A DNA stretch of 64,000 nucleotides from the NCBI GenBank assembly GCA_022385805.1, contig MU277754.1, positions 1 to 64,000 on the forward strand, in the 5' to 3' direction. Positions within the stretch are counted from its first letter, which is position 1; each line of letters starts with the position of its first letter. Below are positions 1 through 10,938 of the stretch, one piece after another. The notes beneath the pieces are model-generated. The model was not told the DNA's origin. It was given only the letters and a program-made list of their open reading frames with translations, and searched no databases. The DNA is from Pilatotrama ljubarskyi (Eukaryota; Basidiomycota; Agaricomycetes; Polyporales; Polyporaceae). The position numbers and the translations under genes were made by a program.

Positions 1-1225
1 TCAGACTCGTTGACTCCGAGTCCAGCTTTGAGCCCGCGCTTTCATCGTCTGACTCTGATGCTGAGAGCGACTCAGCAAACTGTCTGCTCGTCTCGCCCTG
101 TTGTGGCCATATTGTGAACGTCACAAATGCATTGAGGTTTGTCTGCCGTTGGGGGAGTTGACGGTAGCGGCGCTGTGTACTTCAAGCTGTCCTCAAGAAG
201 GGGTGGCTGACTGCCGATGTGCTCGTCTTTTATGTCAACTGGCTCATCAAGACTGTCAACTGTGCTGCCCTTCGGATGCTCAGGTATGTCTGTGGAGGTT
301 CTGGCATTAACACTTCCATTATTTCGAAGTCCAGAAGTAACTCGCTTGTGCTTAGGAGGTCGCGAGTCATTGGGGTCATCAACTTGTTACTCTCTTAGAA
401 CACCCAATTATTGCTAAATCTTTTTTGTCTCACCGGAATCTTGTTCGCCACCATGAAAGGAAACGTTTGCGCATTTTTGCCGATTTTTCTGGCTTTTTTT
501 GGCAGTGTGGCCAAATTTTCAGACCCAAAAATGCAAACTACGATTTTATGGAAAACGGCTCGTACAATCTTGTTGAAGACCACTGTAGGGGTGTTCCTTA
601 CACATGAGCTACGCCGTATTGGGTCTCATCAGCCGCCAAAAAATGCGCCAACTTTTTTGTCGACTTTGACTGGCCGCAACTGTACGTGGGAACCTTTGAT
701 TGCATTCCCCAGGCTAATTAGCCCGGAACTGCGGGACGGTTAGGTGCACTGTCAACTCCGTGCTGACTCGGAGGCTCTGTCGCTGCCCTATCTTCGGGAT
801 ATTGACAAGACCGGTCAGAAAGCTCCTCCTGTCTCTCCCTCCTTTGATGGCTGCGAGCGCACGGACCTCCACCGATCCGCCGCAGCTGGCCGTGACGAGC
901 GGTCAACTACAAGCTCCACGCTAGCGCTATCCTCGGCACTCGCCGCCTTCTCCAGTATGCATCCGTAATTCCTAGTCGCCGCTGCCCTGGTGCATTGACT
1001 CAAGGCACGTAACGATCCAACCCGCGGGTGCATATAAACTCAGATACGGAGGCGTCGCACGCGTTCAACACCCCGTCGTCTCGATCCGCTCAGCACATAC
1101 TACTGACCAAGGTTGGTCATCTCAACCTCGAGCACAACCCTCAGTCGGATATCTGCAGCGTATACCCTCCGAGAGTTCCCGCGGTACAGGCTAGAGCTAC
1201 TGGCACGGTCACATCAAAGTAAGGC
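1..1225. other. Upstream region with a short acidic reading frame at the edge
   Basis: No complete gene is visible. A plus-strand frame is open from base 3 to a TGA at 159-161 and is rich in Ser, Asp and Glu (for example SSSDSDAESDSAN). It could be the end of a gene that begins outside the window. The rest is AT-richer and full of stops, and serves as the 5' side of the gene that starts at 1226. Confidence 0.2.
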
Positions 1226-2615
1226 ATGGCGCCGCCATACGGCGCGGGCCCTCGCCCAAAACCAAGACGCTTGCCCAATGTCATCTACCAGAGCCCTCGC
1301 GGCCGTGCAGTGTCGCTCCAGGAGCAGATGGGCCTCCAGGATGACGCCCCCAAACTCGTGAGACTCGTTGTCAGTTAACGTCGCAGTGACGTATCCTTGA
1401 GACTACGCGAGCTGACCTTGCCACACTTGTAGGCACTGATTCGTCACGTTGCTGCCGACCATATCGCTTTGCATATTCCTTACAACAGGCAGGACAGGCG
1501 ACAGCTACAAGAAATAAAAACAGAGGTATGTCCGACGATCATGAAGCCGTGTAAAAGCTGAAGCCAGATGCAATTTCTGCATTCACCAGATCTTGCGTAA
1601 ATCCTCGGTCCTGCGCACCGAGTACGTCGACGGTTGGCCCATTGACGCGTACTTGAGAGTAGCGTTGAAACGACACAACCTCGCTCATAGGGCCGCGAGC
1701 ACCGACACGCCAAGACCAAGACGGCGTCGTGAGGAAGTTGTTCGCATTTATCGTTGCACCGCAAGACACCTGTAGAACTGATGATGCTGTCCCAGCTCCC
1801 GTACAACCACCCCCGGCGTGGGAACCGGGGCAACGATAGGCCGACCATCCTCACCCGAGCTACCACAAAACGGTTCTATCGTCCTGATCAGTCGGAGACG
1901 GCTCGTCCGACTGGGTACGAGCAAGGCGATGAGAGGATGACCGCGTACGCCGATCGCCCTGGTGCTGACAGAGTCTCTCCGAGCCGAGGGGTTGACACTG
2001 CCCGTGGAAGCCGTTCCACGTCTGTAGGCGCTACTACCCCGGGTAGTCGTGATTCGACCTCTCCCGAGAGCGAGCATGGTACGGAAGAGGTACGACTTCA
2101 ACCATCTTTGATTCACGAACGTCAGCGCAGCTTCTGACATGGCCTCCGGATAGCCCAATGTCTGCAGCGACGACAGAGACTCGGAGGTCCCTGAGCCTGC
2201 CCCGGGAGTTTCCTCCACCGAGCTCGAGTCATGCGAGCTGCTCTATCCATCCGAGGAGGAGCTCGTTGCCAAGTCCGAGCCGGACCCCGCCTCCGACTCA
2301 CCTCACGCCTTGACGGAACGTGACCTTGAGGTCCGCCGAACTAACTCGCCACCTCCACGCCTGCCCACGCCTGCCAGCATGGACTTCGCTGGCATGCTCC
2401 GTGCGCGAATCCTGCCGGAGGCGGACGCGACACGCATCGCTCAGCTCTTCACAGCCTTCGGCGTGAGCGACGCTGCTTACATGCGCGTGTTCTCCCGCAT
2501 GTCGTCCCGAGACGCGTGGCTGCGGGAGCTCCGCGAGCGCGGTCGGCTGAGCGAGATACAGATGCTCGTGGTGCGGGATGTACTGGAGACTGTAGAGGCG
2601 CAGACGGAGGGTTGA
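1226..2615 (+). CDS. Orphan basidiomycete protein, copy A of a two-copy family
   Basis: The function is not recognised. Exon 1 (1226-1357) starts with ATG and encodes 44 residues including SPRGRAVSLQEQ. Exon 2 (1433-1525) encodes exactly 31 residues with the core RHVAADHIALHIPY. Exon 3 starts at 1590 with ILRKSSVL and contains WPIDAYLRVALKR. The last exon (from 2168) is acidic at first (LYPSEEELVAKSEPD) and ends in a compact helical module, YMRVFSRMSSRDAWLRELRE, before the TGA. Exons 1 to 3 join without breaking frame. The middle (about 1700-2167) is uncertain: an open frame crosses it, but I found no donor and acceptor that keep phase into the last exon, so an indel or an unseen intron is possible. 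The same exon order reappears near 33.3-34.1 kb. I infer a lineage-restricted protein, probably all-helical, with no signal peptide or TM segment. Confidence 0.55.
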
Positions 2616-3745
2616 GCATGCGTGTAATAGTACATCGCAGTGCCACGTATCAGACCGTTGTAAGACAAAGACTTGCTCAGAGACGTACAGTATTGCTCTT
2701 CCTCCGTGTCGCTCCCACGACGTATCGCCGTGCAAGCTCTCACACGCTTTCATTGGCGTCCCGCGGTTTCTGAATCCCTCATCTAACGGGCTGCATATAT
2801 GAATCGCTAGCCTCTGAAATCGCTTCATGTTAGCACACTTTGGAAGCTGAAATAGACGCAGAGTGACCTGGACACTCACCGCCGCTAGTTAGAGAACGAG
2901 TTTCCGCTGATACGGGACAAGTACCGTCTCTGGTCATGTCGCAATAAAGTGCGAGTGCCGCAGGGATTTACTAGCGGATAGTTGCGTATTGCATGCTCAG
3001 GCTAGAAGACTCACAACAAAGGGGCCTGAGCAGCTCGGGGAAGGCCCTACTCACACTGTGGCGAGCATAATCAGTGGATACACGACAACTGTAGTGAACG
3101 GAGTACTCCCCGCGCGCGACCGCATAGTAGGCTCCGACCAGTTCGACCAGGCCTCAGTGATCTTCAAGACTTTCTCCGATCAGTTTTCCACCGTTTCCTG
3201 CTTCACGGAGAACCTGGGAATATTGGAAGTGAAGCGGTCGAACGCTGGCCATCATCACGAGTTCGGCCAGGCAAGAAAAGAAAAACGAAAGGCAAGCCAA
3301 TCCGCTAACCTGGACCGTGAGGACGCCACCGCACTGCGCGTCCTCCCACCATCGATATCCCGTTTACTGAAGGGTCGGGAAGCTCGTCGCGCAGGACAGG
3401 AAGGGGATTTGAAAGCTATACTGCGAGCGCAACGGTGAATCGTCCGGAAAGCATGCTGTACGTACACGACAAAGCAAACGACTGCTGTAGAAATCACTCC
3501 ATGCGGGGCTCTTCCCGCGCGTGTGTCACGTCTCATCTCCGCTCTCCACCATCCGCGCCCACCCTCTGCACGCGAGCGTCAGCCATCCGTGCCGCCTGAG
3601 CGGACCGACGAGCTTCGCCCTGGTCTACGCTCGCGCCCACCACGCGGTGGAACCGCAGAGCCGCTCAACCACGGCTGGCAGCTGGCAGTGGCAGGACCAA
3701 CGACGCCCCTCTGGGATGCTCGCCGCCGAGGATCGACTCGGAGAG
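2616..3745. other. Intergenic region
   Basis: This 1.1-kb stretch lies between the ends of two convergent genes. A 149-codon plus-strand frame (2989-3438) crosses part of it, but it has no domain I recognise and no splice structure, so I treat it as chance. Nothing else was seen. Confidence 0.3.
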
Positions 3746-6492
3746 TCAACTCTTCCCGTCCCCACCTCCGCCATTCCCGTTCATCCGCGGCCGCTCTCTC
3801 CGACCCTGCTCGTCGCTCTCCCCGCTGTCGCTCGCGCCGTTCCCCTCGTCTCGTAGCCGTTTTCTGCTGAGCCCCGGGGACGCCGCATACCGCGAGCTGC
3901 TGAGTGGGGGCACGGGCGGAGACAACGAGAGCCCGCCCGCCGCGTTCTGCCCCACACCACCGCCGCCGCCTCCCCCGCCGTTGCTGGTCGATGTGGGTGC
4001 GGAGAGGAAGTCGAACCAGTTGTTGTCCGTGGGCGAGCCTTGCGCAGCTGTGTGTGTAGAATGTCAGCTTCCAGTCGGCCGAAATCGAACGCGTGAAGAG
4101 GCCAGAAGAGGAGAGCAGAAAGGCAGAAGTCAGAAGACAGAGAAGAGAGAAAGACCGCCGGACAGGAGACATGCGTGGGAACGGGTACCACACATCGAGG
4201 CGGAGGGGTAGTAAGCAGCACGTCACCGTCGTCCGCAGCGGCGTTCCATAGAACACCTCAGCAATGACGCGGGCGAAGGGTGCGTGAAGGATGACGGAAA
4301 GCGACGAGCGTCGCTCCAGTCTCTCGAGGCTCGAGGCCAGAGACCACAGGCGAGCGGAGGGATGCGCATGTATGCGCACACGGGCTGCATACACGCGCAC
4401 AAAACACAAGACCGAGTGGACGAGAGAACAACGGAGCGAAAGGGGGCGGAGAGACACACACACGCACCGTTCTCATGACCCCCTTGTCCACCCTGCTGCG
4501 ACGTCTGTGACGCGGCGTGCACGGGCCAATCGAACGTCGGGAATTGTGACGTCGCCGCGCCAGCGTGCCCCGCGCCGTTCCCATGCTCGCCCGCGCTGCC
4601 CAGCAGGTCCGCGAAGATGTTGCTCGCGCTCGCGTGCCCGTGCGAACCTCCGTGCGAGTGGTGCTGCTGCTGACCCTGCGAGCCGCGGGAGAACAAGCTT
4701 GGCGATTGTTGTTGTTGCTGTCGGTGCTGCGAGTGCGGGGAATACGGCGACGACCCAGCCGGCGGGAACGTCACGGTGCGCAGCGCGCCGGCGTTGTGCC
4801 CGCGCGAGAGGTCGAACGGCGATTGTGGGAGGAAGGAGGATCCGCCGCCGCCGCTCATGAGGTTCGACAACGTGGAAGGCCCGCCCCCGCCCGAGTAGAG
4901 CGCGGTGAGGCTCGGGTGCTGCGAGTGTAGCTGCGAGAGCGAGGGGATGATAGACGAACCACCGGGCGATGAGTACGGGAGATCGATGTCGAGGCGGTAC
5001 GGGAATGTCGGGCTTCCAATATGGTTAGAGTTCGCGCCGAGCGTCGCGGGCGCAGACTGCATCCCGTGGGAGGGGTCGTCGACCGTGAGCCGGGGACGCT
5101 TGGCGGTGCTGCTGATAGGGATGCTGCGTGCTGCGGACGTTATGGCGGACGTGTGTCGCTCGCCGGAGATAGGTAGGGACGATGACGATGTGCTCGCGGT
5201 GGGCGATACGCGCAGGTTTGACCGATAGTCCAGCTGTGAGACAAAGCCTTGCTGAGCACCTGCGAGGATGATTGTATGCGCGGCTAGGACTCACCTCCGG
5301 GCTGGTGGAGATGTCTGTTGATGGTGGTCCGGGCCGTATTGGCACGATGCTGGGAGCGGAACCTTCTACCTTTACTTTTGATTTACTGCTGTCTCTCCGT
5401 TTCTGCGAGCTGTCGTCATCGTCACCCTCATCATCATCGTCTCCGGCGTCTTCAGCCTTGTTGTTGCTGTTGTTCGAGAAGTCTGCGGGCCCTTTCGTGT
5501 CCCGCTCTCCCTCGAACTAGGGCAGAGGGTGAGAGTGTAGAAGAACGGTGATTATGACAGACGTACGCGGAGATGACGTTGGACCATCGCATTGACGTCA
5601 GTCGAGCAGTATTGATAGAGTTTCGCATGGTGCCCCGGCCGTTCTTCTGTACGCAAGCATCAGCGCTGTTGAGCAGGGAAAGACACGGGTAGAACATGGG
5701 GGAAGAGGGTATGAGCAGGAGGGTATGTTCCGACACCCGCAGGAACAATGTAAGCTAGTGAGAAATTCGTTTGCACCGATATCGTGGGCAGGACGACGGC
5801 CAACAGTCAAACAAGCTGAGAGCGACGTCCGATGATCTTCGCCAGGGAGGTGAAGATTTCCGGATGGCCACACGGCGACTGCATCTGCGGTATGGGGCAC
5901 AATGTGTGCTGTATGCTTGAGATGCGAACGAAGTCGCGACCGACCGGCGTCGAGTGACCAGCAATCGACTATTGCTCTCCAAAAGCCCCGCCTTTTTGCT
6001 GGCCACACTCCGTCGTCGCATGATGGAGGCGAGTGCGGTGTATAGAGCGGGTGTGGGGGTGGGGTACGCATGCCAAGAGAAGGACACGGTGTGGTTTGGG
6101 TGAGAAAGGGCGCATGAAGACTCACCAAAGATGATGACTGCGACATCGACGGAGCAGAGGACACCGAGCTCGTACGCCTTCTTGAAGAGGCCGTTCTTGC
6201 GCTGGAGTTGTGTACGACGATGGGTGCAGAGCGTGATCGAGCGCGTGTTAGCGGATGCCAAGAGAATTGACGTATTTATAGCGACTGACCTTTAAAAAGG
6301 TGACAGAACGATTCCGCTCGTGCTATAGATGGGCCAGGACGCAAAATAAGCAGCGGTAAGATGGAAGAGAGACAGCCAGCCCGCGCCCGAGGCGGTCGTA
6401 TACTTGGACACGGCGAGCAGGGGCTATTTCGAGGGGGCAGCAGAGGAGGTGCGCACCGTGATGGGCTGAATCTCAATCTTTCGTCTCCCCAT
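3746..6492 (-). CDS. MADS-box transcription factor, Rlm1/SMP (MEF2-like) type
   Basis: Seven exons join in frame to about 510 codons: 6457-6492, 6290-6322, 6126-6201, 5567-5646, 5295-5516, 4468-5251 and 3746-4047. The N-terminus [12 protein letters not shown], then [11 protein letters not shown], then [20 protein letters not shown] is a textbook MADS DNA-binding domain. It is followed by [17 protein letters not shown] and [13 protein letters not shown], the conserved segment after the MADS domain in fungal Rlm1/SmpA proteins. The rest is low-complexity: an Asp-rich run (about residues 93-105), Gly, Gln, Ser and His tracts and a C-terminal poly-Gly segment, as expected for a disordered activation region. 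In yeasts and filamentous fungi, family members act below the cell-wall-integrity MAP kinase; the same role is inferred here. Two of the first three exons are only 36 and 33 nt, and intron 3 is about 480 nt, long for this genome. The 5' side is strongly purine/pyrimidine biased. Confidence 0.9.
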
Positions 6493-9400
6493 GAGTGGTG
6501 TGCGCGGCGGGCGTGCTCAGCAGCTGGAGTGGTGCAGCGGGAGTGCGGGTGCGGACGGGGCTGGGTGAGGAGGAGAGGGGAAGATGAGGGTGGCTGAGAG
6601 GAGGGCGAGGACATATGGACAGGACAAGCAGCCGCAAACGCCGTCCTCGGAGCTCCTTCGATGCTCCTGCCAATCACACAACTGCAACCGCACTCATGCC
6701 GTCAATCCGCAGCATCCTCTCCCCTCCCCCGTTCCCTCTCCTCTGCGCTTGCTAACACACCCTGCTCACATCTCTCGTCGCCGACGCCCTCCCCGACGCT
6801 GCGCACGTCGCTCCCAGCTCTCTCCGCTCGCACCCGATGCGACGCTCGCCGCCGCAGACGCGCCCTCGGCTATCTCGTATCAAATCTTCTCCCCTCCCGC
6901 CCCTCTTGCCCGCCCACAGCTCTCGCGTTCACACCCGCGTCCAGCGTGCCTCGCAGAATCTCTGGTTCTGCCGTCCGATCTCGTCTGCTGACTCCCGCTT
7001 TCTCATCTCCCTCCGTCCGCGTCCTCGACCGTGGCACAAACCCTCCCCTCTCGGCCTCCCAAGATCACCGCGCGCACTCTCAGATTCCGATGACGCTCTT
7101 CTCCCTGTCTCTGGGCGCAGCCTTCTCTCTCTGACCGTGTGGATGCGAACTCTCTCGCCAGGCCCTCAGCGGCCCGTCCCTCCCTCCTCCATCGTCCCCT
7201 GACTGCCCATCCCTGGCACAGCCCACACACTCGCCCGTTTCATCTCACAACTCATCCTGCCGCCCTCAGGGCCTCAGGCCGCCGCCCTGCAGTCGCCCTG
7301 CCCTCGCGCGCCGTGGGACGTCCCGCTGGGCCCTTCTTCCGCGTCTGGGCATCGCGACCTTCCCCCGGCAGGGCAAACCTAATTTTCGGCACGGCGCGCG
7401 CCGCGGCATCTTTGATCGCAAACAGCTGCATGCCGCCGATCGCGATCCCGGCCGGTGCTGCCTCAATTGAATTCAGTACCGGCCTGTCCCGGCCTCGGCC
7501 GCGCCAGCGTCGCGCGCCTTCCGAATCCTCGAGTTCCCGTGCGCAGCTCGCTCTCCATCGACCTCGCGTTCCCTCTGCGGTCTGCGACGCCGCTGGCTTT
7601 CATTTGGACGACCCGCATTTACCGTCCAATCAGCATGTCCATATTCTGGTACGTGCTATTTTTGAGCGGGTTATTCTTGCCCGGGGCTATTTTTGTTTTT
7701 CTGGATCAACACACAAGGATTTGGCGTGCTGTGGTCCTTGGGGCACCTCCAGCGCGAACCTTCTGCGTGCGGCGATCGCGCACTAGAAGCTCGCCTGCGG
7801 CACCGACGATGGTGTACAGCGAATATCTCGGATGTACAACGTCTTTCGCGACGTTCCACCGGACGGCAGGAGCGCGCGACGTATATCCGAAGGCGACTGC
7901 AGTGTATGTCCTCAGAGCCGCTGTCTGTCGCCTCTTCTTGAATTTGGAAGCCAGCGTTATCGTGTCCCGAGTTCTGCCTATCGGTGATACTCGCACCGAC
8001 GCGACTCTCTGCGGGTGAGAATGTCGTACGACCGCACCTTACGGGCCACTCGGTCTCGTTCCCAAACGCTCGGTTTCTCATCCACACCATTCCACCGCGG
8101 TCAAGGCTTTCCTTGTTACGGTTTTCCTCTTGATTATCAGGTACTATGAGACCGACACCCCCGTAATATTGAGCACGAGGTCGCGTTCTTGGAGTTCCTA
8201 CCCCTGTCTCAATCACACAGTCTCTCGCAAAAACACCTAACTCCTCCGTCTCCCTCCGGGCAACTGCTCGCCAGGTCTTGGTACATCTATCTACCAATTT
8301 CGCGCTCTTCGTGTGCTTGGCGGTGACGATAAGCAGGCTCCCTATACCCCCGGGGCTTCGCGGTATCCTATCTTCTCCGTGGACATCCCTAGGCCGAATT
8401 TACAGTGCCTAATTCGACGTGGCTGTGAAGGCACCCACAGATCGCGTCTGCTATTTTCACCACCGTGTCCGCGATCATCATGACTATAGCTTCGTACATG
8501 GTTCATCGGCGAGAGACTCTACGATACGAAAGTGCCTTTTTAACGGGACGCACACGGTCATCCATGCCCTACAGGCTTTTCGAGGCGTGCTATTCATTTC
8601 TTGACGCGACAACCACCTACGGGCGCCATGAGCGTCAGCACAATATCGGCCGCAATCCATTTAACGGCGTTCATGCGTGTTCTCCATCCCGTCCGGCGGC
8701 CGGCAACTATGGACTAATCGCGCAGTACGTGCGTCTCGGTTGGCATCAATTCCGAATGCTCAATTTCGAAAGGTCTCTTACAGGTCGATCGCAGCTACAC
8801 GCACGACCGCTAGCCGCCAGCCTACTCGTATGTCGTTATCACAGTCGCGCTAGCAAGACACGAACGCCAGCTTCCCCCTTCTCGCATTCATCGCTCCCAA
8901 GAGCCCGTATTCAAGTGTGTGAGCAATTCCGAATCGTGACTCGGCTAGCCTTCGCCCCGGGCGCACATGTGCTACTGGCTGCAATCGAGCGGCCGCCGCG
9001 CGCGTTCACACATGTCCACCCAGGCGAAGACGGAAGACGTCATACCTACTCCCGAGTTCATCTCCAGCCACTGTGTCGCACGGACGGTCGAGGGGCGACC
9101 CTGGCCGCCCTGACTCGAGCTTGAGCTTGAGCTTAACGCCCATTCCGCTCGTGCGCATCGCACCGCATCGTAGTACGTCGTGCTCCCCGAGTGCGAGCGC
9201 GAGGCGCGTGTTATCTCCACCTCCGCGATCCCCGTCCTGTCCTATCGCATGACTCATCCTCCAGGTATGCACGAAGCGTTCTCCTGCTACACAGCAGCGG
9301 CTTCTTTCCTGTCGCGTCGCATTGCGTTTGCTTCGTCGCGTTCATCCGTCCTGTTGGCGCACCCGCGAGCGCACGAGGCGGCCTGCGAAGCGGCCGGTGG

Positions 9401-10938
9401 GAGCCAGTATGCCCATATGCGTTCGCGTCCGTAAGCCTCGCGACGTGCGGGGGCTCATGGGTGCGAATGCCGCCGGGCCGCGCGCCGTACGTATGGGCCT
9501 GTATTGGCGTCCCGCTGTGCGCGCGTGCGCGCGGGAGGGCAGCGGAGGAGTCCTGATGGGGAGGCTGAGCATCGTGGTCGGACGTTTTGTGGCGCGGTGG
9601 CATAGCGATTGCAATGCTCGGGGGAACGCTGTGCCACCGCTCACATGCATGCGCGTCGAGAGCTCTCGGGAGAGTCGGCACTGGGTCCACCTGGGAGACC
9701 TGTGGTGCGGGCCTGCGAGTCGTCGTAATGAAGGGCAATCAAGCATGCTACTGCAGCTTGAAGGCTCGCGGATGATACTCGGGCTCGCTCGACAGCATGG
9801 AAGAGCTTATTGCTTGGGGCTTCTCGACAGGCCCTGGGCCCTCTGGCCGCTCCGCGCTCCGCTGCCCACGCCGCGAGTCAGGTGCAGGTCTCCGGCGGTA
9901 CATGCTCGAATGAGGCCTTCCTGCCCCCCACCGGAGGCTTCGCTAGCGTCCCCGCGCTCACGCTGTCAACGACCCGGGAGTCTGCGGCGAGGCACTGGTC
10001 ACGGAAGACGGACTGCGAGACCAGCCCAGGGAGACGGGACGCGCCCCGGAGTCCGTCCCCGAACCTCGCACGGTGGGCAGCTCGCGGAGTGCACGCTGCT
10101 TCGGAGTGGGAGTCGGAGAGACAGAGCTGCAGGATTGTCCGATCTTCCGGGCGACTGACTCGGAAGACGACTGGGAGGACGAGGGCTGAGCGCTGAGCCT
10201 GAGACTATGCCTGAGGATGCCAGAGAGTACCCCAGCAGCCGGGCCATGGACGGGGCTTGGGCGTGGGTGTCTCGGGGACGGGGAAGCATGTCGAGAGAAC
10301 TTACCGAGGCATGCTGCTCTGGACATGACTGAGCAGAAGCGTCGCGGGAGCACTGAGAGCGGCGAGATAGGAACTGCATTGGTGCGTGATGGGACCGCAC
10401 CTCTGACGGGACAGGTGGGATCTCGACTCCTCTCCGCCTGGGATACCTCGTGACTATGTCCTAGCATACCACTCTGTATGCCGTGGCGCAAATACAGTAC
10501 TTAAACCTAGATACCACTAGAGGGTATACAGCAACGACGTGACGCGTACGGTACTAGCAAGAACGATGTCTACGAATGTGATCCAATCCGACCGCTACAA
10601 ATGTTAGAACTCGAAGTCCCAGATACGGCTACAACTCGACAAAGCTACAAACGTTCATATTACAACCACACGCTAGAGCTGTCCATCCAATCTCACTTTC
10701 CGTCTGAAGTCCGAAGCATACGTTCTCCCGCTTCTGTCCGTCCTGCTTGGACCCTGTCTGCAGCGTAGTGTGAAGGTGCCTTGCGTGAACCCTTCTCGTC
10801 GTCGCCTCTGGCACGCGCACCACCCAGCGGAAGGGTCAGACGACATCTCCGCCTCACTTCATTGGCCACCCGCCAGTCCGCTGATAGAACAGGTTGCTAG
10901 GCACGAATGGGTACGGCTGCGCCGGCGTCCTGAGCCTC
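6493..10938. other. Long gene-poor region
   Basis: About 4.4 kb without a convincing gene. 6640-7260 is extremely pyrimidine-rich on the plus strand, next to the MADS gene start. Long frames at 7455-8018, 8465-9124 and 9322-10158 have no recognisable domain, and competing frames are equally open on both strands. A short acidic plus-strand tail around 9985-10189, ending ATDSEDDWEDEG before TGA, looks coding in composition and may be the last exon of a gene I could not assemble. Near 9117-9135 there is a small (GAGCTT)n-like run. Confidence 0.35.

Noticed and set aside
2298..2879. 193-codon minus-strand frame opposite orphan copy A
   Set aside because: The plus-strand exon is supported by a paralogue at 33.8 kb with the same peptide motif, so the minus frame is a shadow.
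7455..8018. 187-codon plus-strand frame with a hydrophobic stretch (FWYVLFLSGLFLPGAIFVF)
   Set aside because: It has no splice signals, the flanking frames are equally open, and the hydrophobic run alone is not enough to claim a membrane protein.
10218..10453. Frames in the 10.2-10.5 kb region read as a repeat-rich protein
   Set aside because: No conserved motif or intron structure was found, and stops appear in every frame within short distance.
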